From: Pseudomonadota bacterium
GTDB lineage: Bacteria; Pseudomonadota; Alphaproteobacteria; Rhizobiales; Rhizobiaceae
Assembly (NCBI GenBank): GCA_023387715.1
Contig: JAEWHQ010000178.1
Span: 1-5,488, forward strand
Length of the DNA: 5,488 nt
Reading direction: 5' to 3'
The position numbers were made by a program, and so were the translations under genes. Below, piece after piece: positions 1-5,488 of the stretch. Each line of letters starts with the position of its first letter. Position 1 is the first letter of the stretch. The notes under the pieces were generated by a model. It did not search any database. It saw only the letters and a program-made list of their open reading frames with translations, and was not told the DNA's origin.

Positions 1-2
1 GC

Positions 3-39
3 TCTGTCAGGGTGGCTCATTTTTAAAAGCCCTGACAGA
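3..39. repeat. perfect 10-bp inverted repeat upstream of glmS
   Basis: The left arm at 3-12 (TCTGTCAGGG) is the exact reverse complement of the right arm at 30-39 (CCCTGACAGA), with a 17-nt spacer. A shorter alternative pairing, GGCT at 14-17 with AGCC at 28-31, competes with the long stem. The sequence after the right arm is AT-rich (TTTATTATC) but has no clean T-run, and the loop is longer than in most intrinsic terminators. It could be the terminator of an unseen gene to the left, or a regulatory dyad for glmS, because the right arm overlaps a possible -35 element. The repeat itself is seen directly; its role is unknown. Confidence 0.5.
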
Positions 40-61
40 TTTATTATCAATAAAATATCTA
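32..61 (+). promoter_or_regulatory. candidate glmS promoter (weak)
   Basis: CTGACA at 32-37 matches five of six positions of the TTGACA -35 consensus. TATCTA at 56-61, 18 nt downstream, is a poor -10 match (three of six). This would place a transcription start near 68 and leave a leader of about 20 nt. The -35 candidate lies within the right arm of the inverted repeat at 3-39, so a protein bound to the dyad could block it. The match is weak and unsupported by anything else. Confidence 0.2.
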
Positions 62-86
62 TTCGTCTAAACTCGGGATTTTAATT

Positions 87-1910
87 ATGTGCGGAATTAT
101 TGGTATCGTTGCCGGCAGAGGTGTGGCGTCTCTTTTGGTCGATAGTTTGAAGCGGCTTGAATATCGCGGTTATGATTCCGCCGGTATTGCCACCCTTGAT
201 GGCGGCGCTTTGGCGCGTCGTCGTGCCGAGGGTAAGCTGGTCAATCTTGAAAACCATTTGAAAGACCAGCCTTTGCCGGGTGTTGTCGGCATCGGGCATA
301 CCCGCTGGGCAACTCATGGCAAACCGGTTGAGCGCAATGCACATCCGCATATGACCAAGCGTCTGGCCGTTGTTCATAATGGTATTATTGAAAATTTTGC
401 AGAATTGCGTGCCAGCCTTCAGGCTGACGGCTATGTGTTTGAAACCGAGACAGACACTGAAGCCGTTGCCCATTTGGTTACCCGCGAAATGGATCGTGGT
501 CTGCCACCGATTGATGCCGTCAAAGCCGCTTTGCCGCAATTGCAGGGTGCTTTTGCGCTGGCGATCATTTTTGAAGGTGTTGAGGGGCTGCTGATCGGCG
601 CCCGTCAGGGGCCGCCGCTTGCTATCGGTTATGGCGATGGGGAAATGTATCTGGGCTCAGATGCTATCGCTTTGGCACCGCTGACCGATATGATCTGCTA
701 TCTGGAAGACGGCGACTGGGTTGTGGTGCGTAAAACTGGCGCGACGATTTACGATGCGCAGAATAATGAAGTGAAGCGCGCTGTACAGAAAGTGCAGTCG
801 CAGGAATTTCTGGTTTCCAAAGGCAATCACCGCCATTTCATGGAAAAAGAAATCCACGAGCAGCCGGAAGTGATCGGCCACACATTGGCGCATTATCTCG
901 ACCTCTCCACCGGTACTGTGCGTCAGGATGTGGCAGAGTTGGATTTTAGCAAAATCGACCGCTTGTCGATGTCTGCCTGCGGTACTGCTTATTATGCGGC
1001 CGCTATCGGCAAATATTGGTTCGAGCAGATTGCGCGTTTGCCGGTTGATATCGATATTGCGTCCGAGTTCCGCTATCGTGAAATGCCGCTTTCCAAAGAC
1101 ACATTGGCAATGTTTGTGTCGCAGTCGGGTGAAACCGCCGACACACTGGCATCATTGCGCTATTGCAAATCGCAAGGCCTGAAGATCGCATCAATTGTGA
1201 ATGTGACGACCTCAACCATCGCACGCGAATCTGATGCTGTTTTCCCGATTTTGGCAGGGCCTGAAATTGGTGTGGCCTCCACTAAGGCATTTACCAGTCA
1301 GTTGACGGTGATGGCTTCTTTGGCTGTCATGGCGGCCAAGCAGCGCGGCGTCATTGATGATGCACAAGAGCGCGCAGTGGTTAAGCAATTGTCGGAAGTG
1401 CCGCGCATTGCTAATCAAGTGCTGAAGCTTGAAGGAGAGATTGAGAAAATTTGCCGTGAATTGGCACAGGTGAAGCATGTGCTTTATTTAGGGCGCGGCA
1501 CATCTTTCCCGCTGGCGATGGAAGGCGCACTGAAGCTCAAGGAAATCTCCTATATTCACGCTGAAGGCTATGCAGCTGGTGAGTTGAAGCACGGGCCGAT
1601 TGCTCTGATTGATGATTCAATTCCGGTGATTGTGATTGCGCCGTCTGATCGTCTTTATGAAAAGACCGTTTCTAATATGCAGGAAGTGGCTGCACGCGGT
1701 GGACGCATTATTCTGATCAGTGATGCAGAAGGCGCTAAAAATGCCAGCGTTGACACGATGGCGACGATTGTTTTGCCGGAAATGGCCGACTTTATCACGC
1801 CGCTGCTTTATGCACAGCCTGTGCAAATGCTGGCCTATTACACCGCGGTTTTCATGGGAACCGATGTGGATCAGCCACGAAACCTAGCAAAATCGGTAAC
1901 AGTTGAATGA
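87..1910 (+). CDS. glmS: glutamine--fructose-6-phosphate aminotransferase (isomerizing), GlmS
   Basis: GlmS makes glucosamine-6-phosphate from fructose-6-phosphate using glutamine as nitrogen donor; this is the first committed step towards UDP-GlcNAc, peptidoglycan and LPS in the cytoplasm. The 607-residue product is full length for the family (609 in E. coli). The N-terminal class II glutaminase domain (about 1-240) starts MCGIIGIV, so Cys2 becomes the N-terminal nucleophile after Met removal; this fixes the start. HTRWATHG (71-78) and HNGIIEN (97-103) are glutaminase motifs. Two SIS sugar isomerase domains follow, with SACGT (297-301), SQSGET (345-350), ASTKAFTSQ (397-405) and GRGTS (469-473). 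Glu486, His502 and Lys602 in the C-terminal DQPRNLAKSVTVE correspond to the E. coli isomerase residues Glu488, His504 and Lys603. A modest GGGA at 75-78, 8 nt before ATG, is the likely ribosome binding site. All motifs are intact. The window does not show whether an upstream gene such as glmU shares the transcript. Confidence 0.98.
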   Translation: MCGIIGIVAGRGVASLLVDSLKRLEYRGYDSAGIATLDGGALARRRAEGKLVNLENHLKDQPLPGVVGIGHTRWATHGKPVERNAHPHMTKRLAVVHNGIIENFAELRASLQADGYVFETETDTEAVAHLVTREMDRGLPPIDAVKAALPQLQGAFALAIIFEGVEGLLIGARQGPPLAIGYGDGEMYLGSDAIALAPLTDMICYLEDGDWVVVRKTGATIYDAQNNEVKRAVQKVQSQEFLVSKGNHRHFMEKEIHEQPEVIGHTLAHYLDLSTGTVRQDVAELDFSKIDRLSMSACGTAYYAAAIGKYWFEQIARLPVDIDIASEFRYREMPLSKDTLAMFVSQSGETADTLASLRYCKSQGLKIASIVNVTTSTIARESDAVFPILAGPEIGVASTKAFTSQLTVMASLAVMAAKQRGVIDDAQERAVVKQLSEVPRIANQVLKLEGEIEKICRELAQVKHVLYLGRGTSFPLAMEGALKLKEISYIHAEGYAAGELKHGPIALIDDSIPVIVIAPSDRLYEKTVSNMQEVAARGGRIILISDAEGAKNASVDTMATIVLPEMADFITPLLYAQPVQMLAYYTAVFMGTDVDQPRNLAKSVTVE

Positions 1911-1989
1911 AATAGGCTGAAAAGCTTGCCTCAGCGCTGGCTTTGTTCTAGCCAATAGAAAACTTAAAACTTAGCAGTGACGAGCCAGT

Positions 1990-3492
1990 ATGTCCCTTAT
2001 TGATACACGTACGCCTGAACCAAAACGTTTTATCTCCGGCGCCACCGGCGATTGGGAAGTTGTGATCGGCATGGAAGTCCATGCGCAGGTCACTTCAGAA
2101 TCAAAGCTGTTTTCCGGCGCTTCCACATCTTTCGGTGCCGAGCCGAACGCCAATGTGTCGCTGATTGATGCCGCGATGCCGGGCATGTTGCCGGTCATTA
2201 ATATGGAATGTGTCCGTCAGGCCGTGCGTACAGGTCTCGGTCTGAAGGCACAGATCAATCTGAAATCCGTTTTTGATCGCAAAAACTATTTCTATCCTGA
2301 TCTGCCGCAGGGCTACCAGATTTCACAGTTCCAGCAGCCGATCGTCGGTGAAGGCAAGATCATGATTTCTGTTGGCCCTGATTCCAAAGGCCAGTTTGAA
2401 GATGTGGAAATCGGCATTGAACGCATCCATCTGGAGCAGGATGCCGGTAAATCCATGCATGATCAGCATCCGACCATGTCTTATGTGGACTTGAACCGTT
2501 CAGGCATGCCGTTGATGGAGATCGTCTCCAAGCCTGATCTGCGCTCATCTGATGAAGCCAAAGCTTATCTGACCAAGCTGCGCACCATTGTGCGTTATCT
2601 TGGCACTTGTGACGGCAACATGGATGAAGGCTCCATGCGTGCGGACGTTAACGTCTCTGTACGTCGTCCGGGCGGCGAATTCGGTACCCGTTGCGAAATT
2701 AAAAACGTCAACTCGATCCGTTTCGTTGGTCAGGCGATTGAATATGAAGCCCGTCGCCAGATCGCTCTTCTTGAAGATGGCGGCAAGGTTGATCAGGAAA
2801 CACGCCTGTTTGATCCGGCTAAAGGCGAAACACGTTCGATGCGCTCTAAAGAAGAAGCGCATGACTATCGCTATTTCCCTGATCCTGATCTTTTGCCGCT
2901 TGAATTTGATCAGGCTTTCGTTGATGCGCTGGCCGCAGAACTTACCGAATTGCCGGATGACAAGAAGCATCGTCTGATTGAAACACAAGGTATTTCGGTT
3001 TATGATGCGTCTATTCTGGTGACAGAAAAAGCTATCGCTGATTATTACGAATCGGTTGCCAATGGCCGTGATGGCAAGATTGCTGCCAACTGGGTTATCA
3101 ATGATTTGCTCGGTGCTTTGAACAAGGCCGGCAAGGACATTGAAGAAACACCGGTTTCAGCCGATCAGCTGGGCGCTATCATTGATCTGATCAAAGAAGG
3201 CACCATTTCCGGCAAGATCGCTAAAGACTTGTTTGAAATTGTCTGGAACGAAGGTGGCGATCCGAAAGCTATCGTTGAAGAACGAGGCATGAAGCAGGTC
3301 ACTGACACCGGCGCAATTGAAAAAGCCGTTGATGATGTGATTGCCGGTAATCCGGACAAGGTTGAGCAGGCTAAGGCCAAGCCATCTTTGGCTGGCTGGT
3401 TTGTTGGTCAGGTAATGAAAGCAACCGGCGGTAAAGCAAACCCGCAGGCTGTAAACGATCTGGTCAAAGCCAAGCTGGGCATCGAGGAATAA
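1990..3492 (+). CDS. gatB: aspartyl/glutamyl-tRNA(Asn/Gln) amidotransferase subunit B, GatB
   Basis: GatB is the kinase and tRNA-binding subunit of the GatCAB complex. It phosphorylates the side chain of Glu on misacylated tRNA(Gln) (or Asp on tRNA(Asn)), and ammonia supplied by GatA then makes the amide. Most alphaproteobacteria lack GlnRS and depend on this route. The product is 500 residues, normal for the group. The catalytic cradle starts at [12 protein letters not shown] (22-33). [14 protein letters not shown] (166-179) matches the GatB family signature, and [11 protein letters not shown] (291-301) is also characteristic. The C-terminal YqeY-like tRNA-binding part runs from about 350 and ends with [20 protein letters not shown] (466-485). 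The roughly 20-residue extension before the cradle is what I recall for Rhizobiales GatB, so the ATG at 1990 is kept although its Shine-Dalgarno is weak (GAG at 1982-1984). gatA and gatC are not in the window. The 79-nt gap from glmS has only 5-bp dyads and no convincing terminator, so read-through from glmS is possible. Confidence 0.98.
   Translation: MSLIDTRTPEPKRFISGATGDWEVVIGMEVHAQVTSESKLFSGASTSFGAEPNANVSLIDAAMPGMLPVINMECVRQAVRTGLGLKAQINLKSVFDRKNYFYPDLPQGYQISQFQQPIVGEGKIMISVGPDSKGQFEDVEIGIERIHLEQDAGKSMHDQHPTMSYVDLNRSGMPLMEIVSKPDLRSSDEAKAYLTKLRTIVRYLGTCDGNMDEGSMRADVNVSVRRPGGEFGTRCEIKNVNSIRFVGQAIEYEARRQIALLEDGGKVDQETRLFDPAKGETRSMRSKEEAHDYRYFPDPDLLPLEFDQAFVDALAAELTELPDDKKHRLIETQGISVYDASILVTEKAIADYYESVANGRDGKIAANWVINDLLGALNKAGKDIEETPVSADQLGAIIDLIKEGTISGKIAKDLFEIVWNEGGDPKAIVEERGMKQVTDTGAIEKAVDDVIAGNPDKVEQAKAKPSLAGWFVGQVMKATGGKANPQAVNDLVKAKLGIEE
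3484..3488 (+). promoter_or_regulatory. ribosome binding site for the GNAT gene, inside the gatB 3' end
   Basis: GAGGA lies 5 nt before the ATG at 3494 and within the last codons of gatB. It is the best Shine-Dalgarno match in the window. It fixes the start of the downstream gene and implies that the two genes are co-transcribed and probably translationally coupled. Confidence 0.75.
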
Positions 3493-3493
3493 T

Positions 3494-3997
3494 ATGTGGG
3501 TTCGTACAGCCGCTGAAGCGGATTTAAAAGCCGTTCACGAGCTGCTGTTGACCACGTGGAGCGCTAGTTTTGACGATATTCTGGGTAAGGAGATCGTCAA
3601 AACCATCACCAATGAGTGGCATTCATTATCGGCTTTAAAGGCCAATTTGAAACGCCCTTATTCGGAGTTTCTGGTCGCAGATGATGGTAAGGGCCGTATT
3701 ATCGGTATGGCCTATGCCCATCAGGAAACCCGCGAAACAGCCAGCCTCAATCAACTTTATGTGTTGCCTGAGGAGCAGATCAAAGGCGTAGGCAGCACAT
3801 TGCTGGACGAGATCGAAACGGCTTTTCCGGGTGTGAATGCGATGAAGCTGGAAGTTCTGGAAGTGAATAGCCGTGCCCGTCGCTTCTATGAGCAAAAGGG
3901 CTACAGCCAAATTGGCCGCAATGCAGAGTGGGGTTCTTTGAATTTTAAAGAACCTGTTTTGATTTTGCAAAAGAGCCTGAATGCTTGGGTTATGTAA
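3494..3997 (+). CDS. GNAT family N-acetyltransferase, substrate unknown
   Basis: This 167-residue protein is predicted to transfer an acetyl group from acetyl-CoA to an unidentified amine; it is probably cytoplasmic, with no signal peptide or membrane segment. The GNAT fold can be followed in order: WVRTAAEADLKAVHELL (2-18) is the usual first strand and helix; strands around 58-76 include VADDGKGRIIGMAYA; SLNQLYVLPEEQIKGVGSTLL (84-104) is motif A, with Q95-I-K-G-V-G100 matching the Q/R-x-x-G-x-G/A pyrophosphate-binding loop. MKLEVLEVNSRARRFYEQKGY (117-137) is the characteristic beta5-alpha4 segment, including the Asn and Tyr often found there. The gene begins one nucleotide after the gatB stop and is followed directly by a terminator, so it is the last gene of that transcript. 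Nothing in the sequence identifies the substrate; protein N-terminal amines, antibiotics and small amines all remain possible. The family assignment is firm and the biological role unknown. Confidence 0.93.
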   Translation: MWVRTAAEADLKAVHELLLTTWSASFDDILGKEIVKTITNEWHSLSALKANLKRPYSEFLVADDGKGRIIGMAYAHQETRETASLNQLYVLPEEQIKGVGSTLLDEIETAFPGVNAMKLEVLEVNSRARRFYEQKGYSQIGRNAEWGSLNFKEPVLILQKSLNAWVM

Positions 3998-4001
3998 GAC
4001 G

Positions 4002-4028
4002 AACGGCGTTGCTGAAAACGCCGTTTTT
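4002..4028 (+). terminator. intrinsic terminator after the GNAT gene
   Basis: A perfect 9-bp GC-rich stem pairs AACGGCGTT (4002-4010) with AACGCCGTT (4017-4025) around the 6-nt loop GCTGAA. The descending arm runs into five T residues (4024-4028). It starts 5 nt after the stop codon at 3995-3997 and ends the gatB-GNAT transcript. Confidence 0.9.
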
Positions 4029-4082
4029 CTGTTTCAGCGTCAAGATGCCCCGCTATCGGAACTTGCTATCTGGCGTTGAAAA

Positions 4083-4119
4083 GTCCATAAGCCCAAAGAC
4101 GGTTTATGTAACTTATGAC
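4083..4119. repeat. imperfect inverted repeat in the gap before the NDUFA12 gene
   Basis: GTCCATAAG (4083-4091) and CTTATGAC (4112-4119) pair over eight positions if one C is bulged; the core CATAAG/CTTATG is exact, with a 20-nt spacer. TTATG also occurs as a direct copy at 4104-4108. The repeat sits in the 133-nt gap that must contain the promoter of the next gene, since a strong terminator lies just upstream. I found no convincing -35/-10 pair in this gap. Operator function is only a possibility; short AT-rich dyads like this also arise by chance. Confidence 0.25.
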
Positions 4120-4161
4120 GCGGTCAGAACAGCTTAAATATTTTGGATCCGGAATAAAGCC

Positions 4162-4572
4162 ATGATGAAATTTTTGACACAGTTCTTCACCTGGTGGAAT
4201 GGGCAAACGCTCGGTACCCGCCTGCATACCTGGCGCAAAGGTGAACGTGTTGGTGAAGATGAATTCGGCAATATTTACTATCAGGGCGGTAAGGATTCTG
4301 AAGGCCGCACCCGTCGCTGGGTGATTTATAACGGTTATTCAGAAGCAAGCGCTATTCCGGCTGGCTGGCATGGCTGGATGCATCACCGCGTTGATACACC
4401 GCCATCACAGGAAGATTACAAACCGCGTGAATGGGAAAAGCCACATCATGCAAATCTGACCGGTTCGCCGCTTGCATATCGTCCGAAAGGTGCAATTGCA
4501 CTGCCGGGCACAGCGCAGGCTGAGCGTCCGCGTGTAACCGGTGAATATGATGCATGGACACCGGGTGCATAA
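4162..4572 (+). CDS. NADH:ubiquinone oxidoreductase 17.2 kDa subunit, NDUFA12 family
   Basis: This 136-residue protein belongs to the NDUFA12/B17.2 family, an accessory subunit of respiratory complex I shared by alphaproteobacteria and mitochondria. It is expected to sit on the cytoplasmic, peripheral-arm side of the complex, supporting assembly or stability and not catalysis. Family hallmarks run through the whole length: FTWWNGQTLGTRLHTWRKGE (9-28), GEDEFGNIYYQ (31-41), RRWVIYNG (51-58), EASAIPAGWHGWMHHRVDTPP (61-81), W91 with EKPHHANLTGSPLAYRP (92-108), and the C-terminal RPRVTGEYDAWTPG (122-135). There is no signal peptide. The start is ATGATG; GGA at 4151-4153 is 8 nt before the first ATG, which is therefore preferred over the second at 4165. 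The gene stands alone, away from any nuo genes and between two terminators, so it is probably monocistronic. I recall the same placement next to a DUF2155 gene and aat in related genomes. Confidence 0.95.
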   Translation: MMKFLTQFFTWWNGQTLGTRLHTWRKGERVGEDEFGNIYYQGGKDSEGRTRRWVIYNGYSEASAIPAGWHGWMHHRVDTPPSQEDYKPREWEKPHHANLTGSPLAYRPKGAIALPGTAQAERPRVTGEYDAWTPGA

Positions 4573-4589
4573 ATAAGGCTTGAATGCAT

Positions 4590-4627
4590 AAAAGCGCCGG
4601 ATAAATGTCTCGGCGCTTTTTTATTTT
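4590..4627 (+). terminator. intrinsic terminator after the NDUFA12 gene
   Basis: AAAAGCGCCG (4590-4599) pairs perfectly with CGGCGCTTTT (4611-4620), a 10-bp stem that a G-T pair at 4600/4610 can extend, leaving a small A/T-rich loop. Six T residues (4617-4622), then A and four more T, follow. The structure lies 17 nt after the stop codon and separates this gene from the DUF2155 gene. Confidence 0.9.
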
Positions 4628-4633
4628 AGGTTG

Positions 4634-4648
4634 TTCGGTTGCTCCGAA
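4634..4648. promoter_or_regulatory. short dyad in the DUF2155 promoter region, possible operator
   Basis: TTCGG (4634-4638) and CCGAA (4644-4648) form an exact 5-bp dyad around TTGCT. The dyad covers TTGCTC (4639-4644), a possible -35 element, followed 15 nt later by TATATT (4660-4665), a five-of-six match to the -10 consensus. The spacing is shorter than the usual 16-18 nt, so the promoter call is weak. Since a strong terminator ends just upstream, a promoter for the DUF2155 gene is expected within 4628-4708. Confidence 0.25.
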
Positions 4649-4708
4649 TCGCCACAATTTATATTCAAACTATTCATTGGAAACACTTAGACGGATACCC
4701 ACTTGGTC

Positions 4709-5170
4709 ATGATCAATCCCCGGTTACTATCAGGAACAGCAACCACTCTGGTTAATCGCTGCCGCACAGCCGGAAAGCTGACCTTTGCTGTGGCTGCATG
4801 TTTGATGATGGCAGGGGGCGCGGCGCAAGCTGACCGCATTGAAAATCCGGTTGCTGAGTTTTCCGGCCTCGATAAAATCACCGGCCGTATCACGACATTC
4901 GATGTTTATATCAATGAAACAGTGCAGTTTGGTGCTTTGCAGGTAACGCCGAAAGTTTGCTATTCCCGCACTGATAATGAAACGCCGCGCACCGACAGTT
5001 TTGTCGAAGTGGACGAGATTACCCTTGATCGTAAAATCCGCCGTATATTCAACGGCTGGATGTTTGCCGATAGCCCGGGTCTCAATGCGGTTGAACATGC
5101 AGTTTATGATATCTGGCTGAAAGACTGTAAGCAGAAGTCAGAAGTGCCTGCGCCGCCAAAAGGCAATTAA
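4709..5170 (+). CDS. DUF2155 domain protein, predicted exported
   Basis: The function is unknown. The 153-residue product (from ATG 4709) has a signal peptide: a basic n-region with Arg5, Arg17, Arg19 and Lys23, a hydrophobic core LTFAVAACLMMAGGAA (24-39), and an AQA/D cleavage site after residue 41. The mature protein of about 112 residues is therefore probably periplasmic or envelope-associated. It opens with IENPVAEFSGLDKITGRITTFDVYINE, and FGALQVTPKVCYSR (75-88) and the C-terminal GWMFADSPGLNAVEHAVYDIWLKDC (116-140) are the DUF2155 hallmarks. The only two mature cysteines, Cys84 and Cys140, sit in those blocks and could form a disulfide. The tail is Pro-rich (PAPPKG). A TTG at 4703, in frame two codons earlier, is better spaced from the only visible Shine-Dalgarno (GGA 4693-4695, 7 nt) than the ATG, so the start is uncertain by two residues. 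VAAC at 28-31 resembles a lipobox, but the hydrophobic core continues past it, which favours signal peptidase I. Confidence 0.88.
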   Translation: MINPRLLSGTATTLVNRCRTAGKLTFAVAACLMMAGGAAQADRIENPVAEFSGLDKITGRITTFDVYINETVQFGALQVTPKVCYSRTDNETPRTDSFVEVDEITLDRKIRRIFNGWMFADSPGLNAVEHAVYDIWLKDCKQKSEVPAPPKGN

Positions 5171-5213
5171 TCAATCTAAGTCTGAATTTGTTTATATTGG
5201 TCGGCACGTCATC

Positions 5214-5488
5214 TTAAAATGTGGCGTCGCCAGTCAGTGCTTCTTCAAGCCGTTTTTCATAATCTTTACGTGGAATTTCAATCGCACCGAGGCTTTTTAA
5301 GTGGTCGGTGATGAATTGTGTGTCCAGCAGAATGAAACCGCGGCTTTTCAAATGTTCAACCAAAAAAGCGAGACATAGTTTCGAGGTGTCGCGTTCACGG
5401 CTGAACATGCTTTCACCAAAGAATGCAAGCCCCAGACTAATGCCATAAAGCCCGCCGACCAGCCGCTCGCCATCCCATGCTTCGACAC
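5214..5488 (-). CDS. aat: leucyl/phenylalanyl-tRNA--protein transferase, Aat (C-terminal part)
   Basis: Aat transfers Leu or Phe from aminoacyl-tRNA to the N-terminal Lys or Arg of proteins, marking them for ClpS/ClpAP degradation (bacterial N-end rule). The reading frame stays open from the right edge to the TAA at 5216-5214, giving 90 visible residues; the N-terminal portion and start codon lie beyond 5488. The visible part contains the family core: [19 protein letters not shown], then GESMFS (codons 5417-5400), SRERDTSK, and LDTQF, whose Asp (5324-5322) and Gln (5318-5316) correspond to the catalytic Asp186 and Gln188 of E. coli Aat. [19 protein letters not shown] forms the usual C-terminal helix region. 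The Met in GESMFS is internal and not a start. The gene converges on the DUF2155 gene across a 43-nt gap in which I see no hairpin. In relatives I recall accC-accB close to aat, on the side outside this window. Confidence 0.95.
   Translation of the reverse strand, partial: VEAWDGERLVGGLYGISLGLAFFGESMFSRERDTSKLCLAFLVEHLKSRGFILLDTQFITDHLKSLGAIEIPRKDYEKRLEEALTGDATF

Noticed and set aside
81..539. A 152-codon minus-strand frame opposite the start of glmS.
   Set aside because: It lies wholly antisense to a full-length conserved enzyme, and its translation has no recognisable family features; codon structure of glmS explains it.
1915..1954. Two small dyads after glmS (GCTGA/TCAGC at 1916-1935 and TGGCT/AGCCA at 1938-1954) considered as a terminator.
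   Set aside because: Stems are only 5 bp and no T-run follows; much weaker than the two clear terminators further on.
2545..2988. Overlapping long frames inside gatB: 147 codons on the minus strand and 129 codons in another plus frame at 2588-2977.
   Set aside because: Both are shadows of the conserved GatB frame, with no ribosome binding site and no recognisable domain.
4045..4137. A 30-codon plus-strand reading frame (ATG 4045 to TAA 4135-4137) filling most of the gap between the GNAT terminator and the NDUFA12 gene.
   Set aside because: It has no usable Shine-Dalgarno, begins only 17 nt after a strong terminator, and the peptide resembles nothing I recognise. A frame this short is expected by chance.
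5171..5213. A shared bidirectional terminator between the converging DUF2155 and aat genes.
   Set aside because: No hairpin can be formed in the 43-nt gap. The near-palindrome TGGCG-T-CGCCA at 5222-5232 lies inside aat and has too small a centre to fold as a hairpin.
5214..5408. Reading the right-end minus-strand gene as a complete 64-residue protein starting at the ATG at 5408-5406.
   Set aside because: That Met belongs to the conserved GESMFS motif of Aat, and the frame stays open with Aat sequence to the window edge, so the gene is cut by the window and not short.
1..5488. A search for a novel system: mobile elements, CRISPR repeats, toxin-antitoxin or defence genes, or riboswitches.
   Set aside because: All substantial coding sequence is accounted for by conserved families, intergenic gaps are 1-164 nt, and no repeat array, transposase or structured RNA pattern was visible. 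The glmS leader is too short for a glmS ribozyme.

Overview
The window is an ordinary housekeeping segment of an alphaproteobacterial chromosome, most likely order Hyphomicrobiales (Rhizobiales). Three observations point there. The GatB N-terminus and the NDUFA12-like complex I subunit are of the type I associate with Brucella/Rhizobium relatives. The gene order gatB - GNAT - NDUFA12 - DUF2155 - aat (aat on the opposite strand) is one I recall from that group. Base composition looks close to balanced by eye, lower in GC than typical Brucella or Rhizobium, which would fit a lower-GC Brucellaceae-type genus. The genus is an inference from memory and was not tested by any search.

Layout: positions 1-86 hold a perfect 10-bp inverted repeat and the probable promoter region of glmS. 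glmS (87-1910) encodes glucosamine-6-phosphate synthase, the entry point to UDP-GlcNAc, peptidoglycan and LPS. After a 79-nt gap, gatB (1990-3492) encodes the B subunit of the tRNA-dependent amidotransferase. One nucleotide later comes a GNAT-family acetyltransferase gene (3494-3997) whose ribosome binding site lies inside the end of gatB; a strong intrinsic terminator closes this unit at 4002-4028. A 133-nt gap precedes the gene for the NDUFA12-like complex I accessory subunit (4162-4572), which has its own terminator (4590-4627). A DUF2155 gene for a predicted exported protein follows (about 4709-5170). The right end holds the 3' part of aat on the minus strand (5214-5488), encoding leucyl/phenylalanyl-tRNA-protein transferase; its N-terminal part lies outside the window.

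The genes do not form one pathway. They cover amino-sugar synthesis, tRNA-dependent amidation, respiration, an envelope protein of unknown role and N-end-rule protein tagging. The two terminators divide the plus strand into at least three transcription units (glmS/gatB/GNAT, possibly itself split; NDUFA12; DUF2155), with aat converging from the right. I found no tRNA or rRNA gene, CRISPR array, insertion sequence, toxin-antitoxin pair or defence system, and no sign of recent transfer. I do not see a previously undescribed system here. What deserves a second look is small: unexplained dyads in the intergenic gaps, the uncharacterised GNAT coupled to gatB, and the uncharacterised exported DUF2155 protein beside a stand-alone complex I subunit gene.
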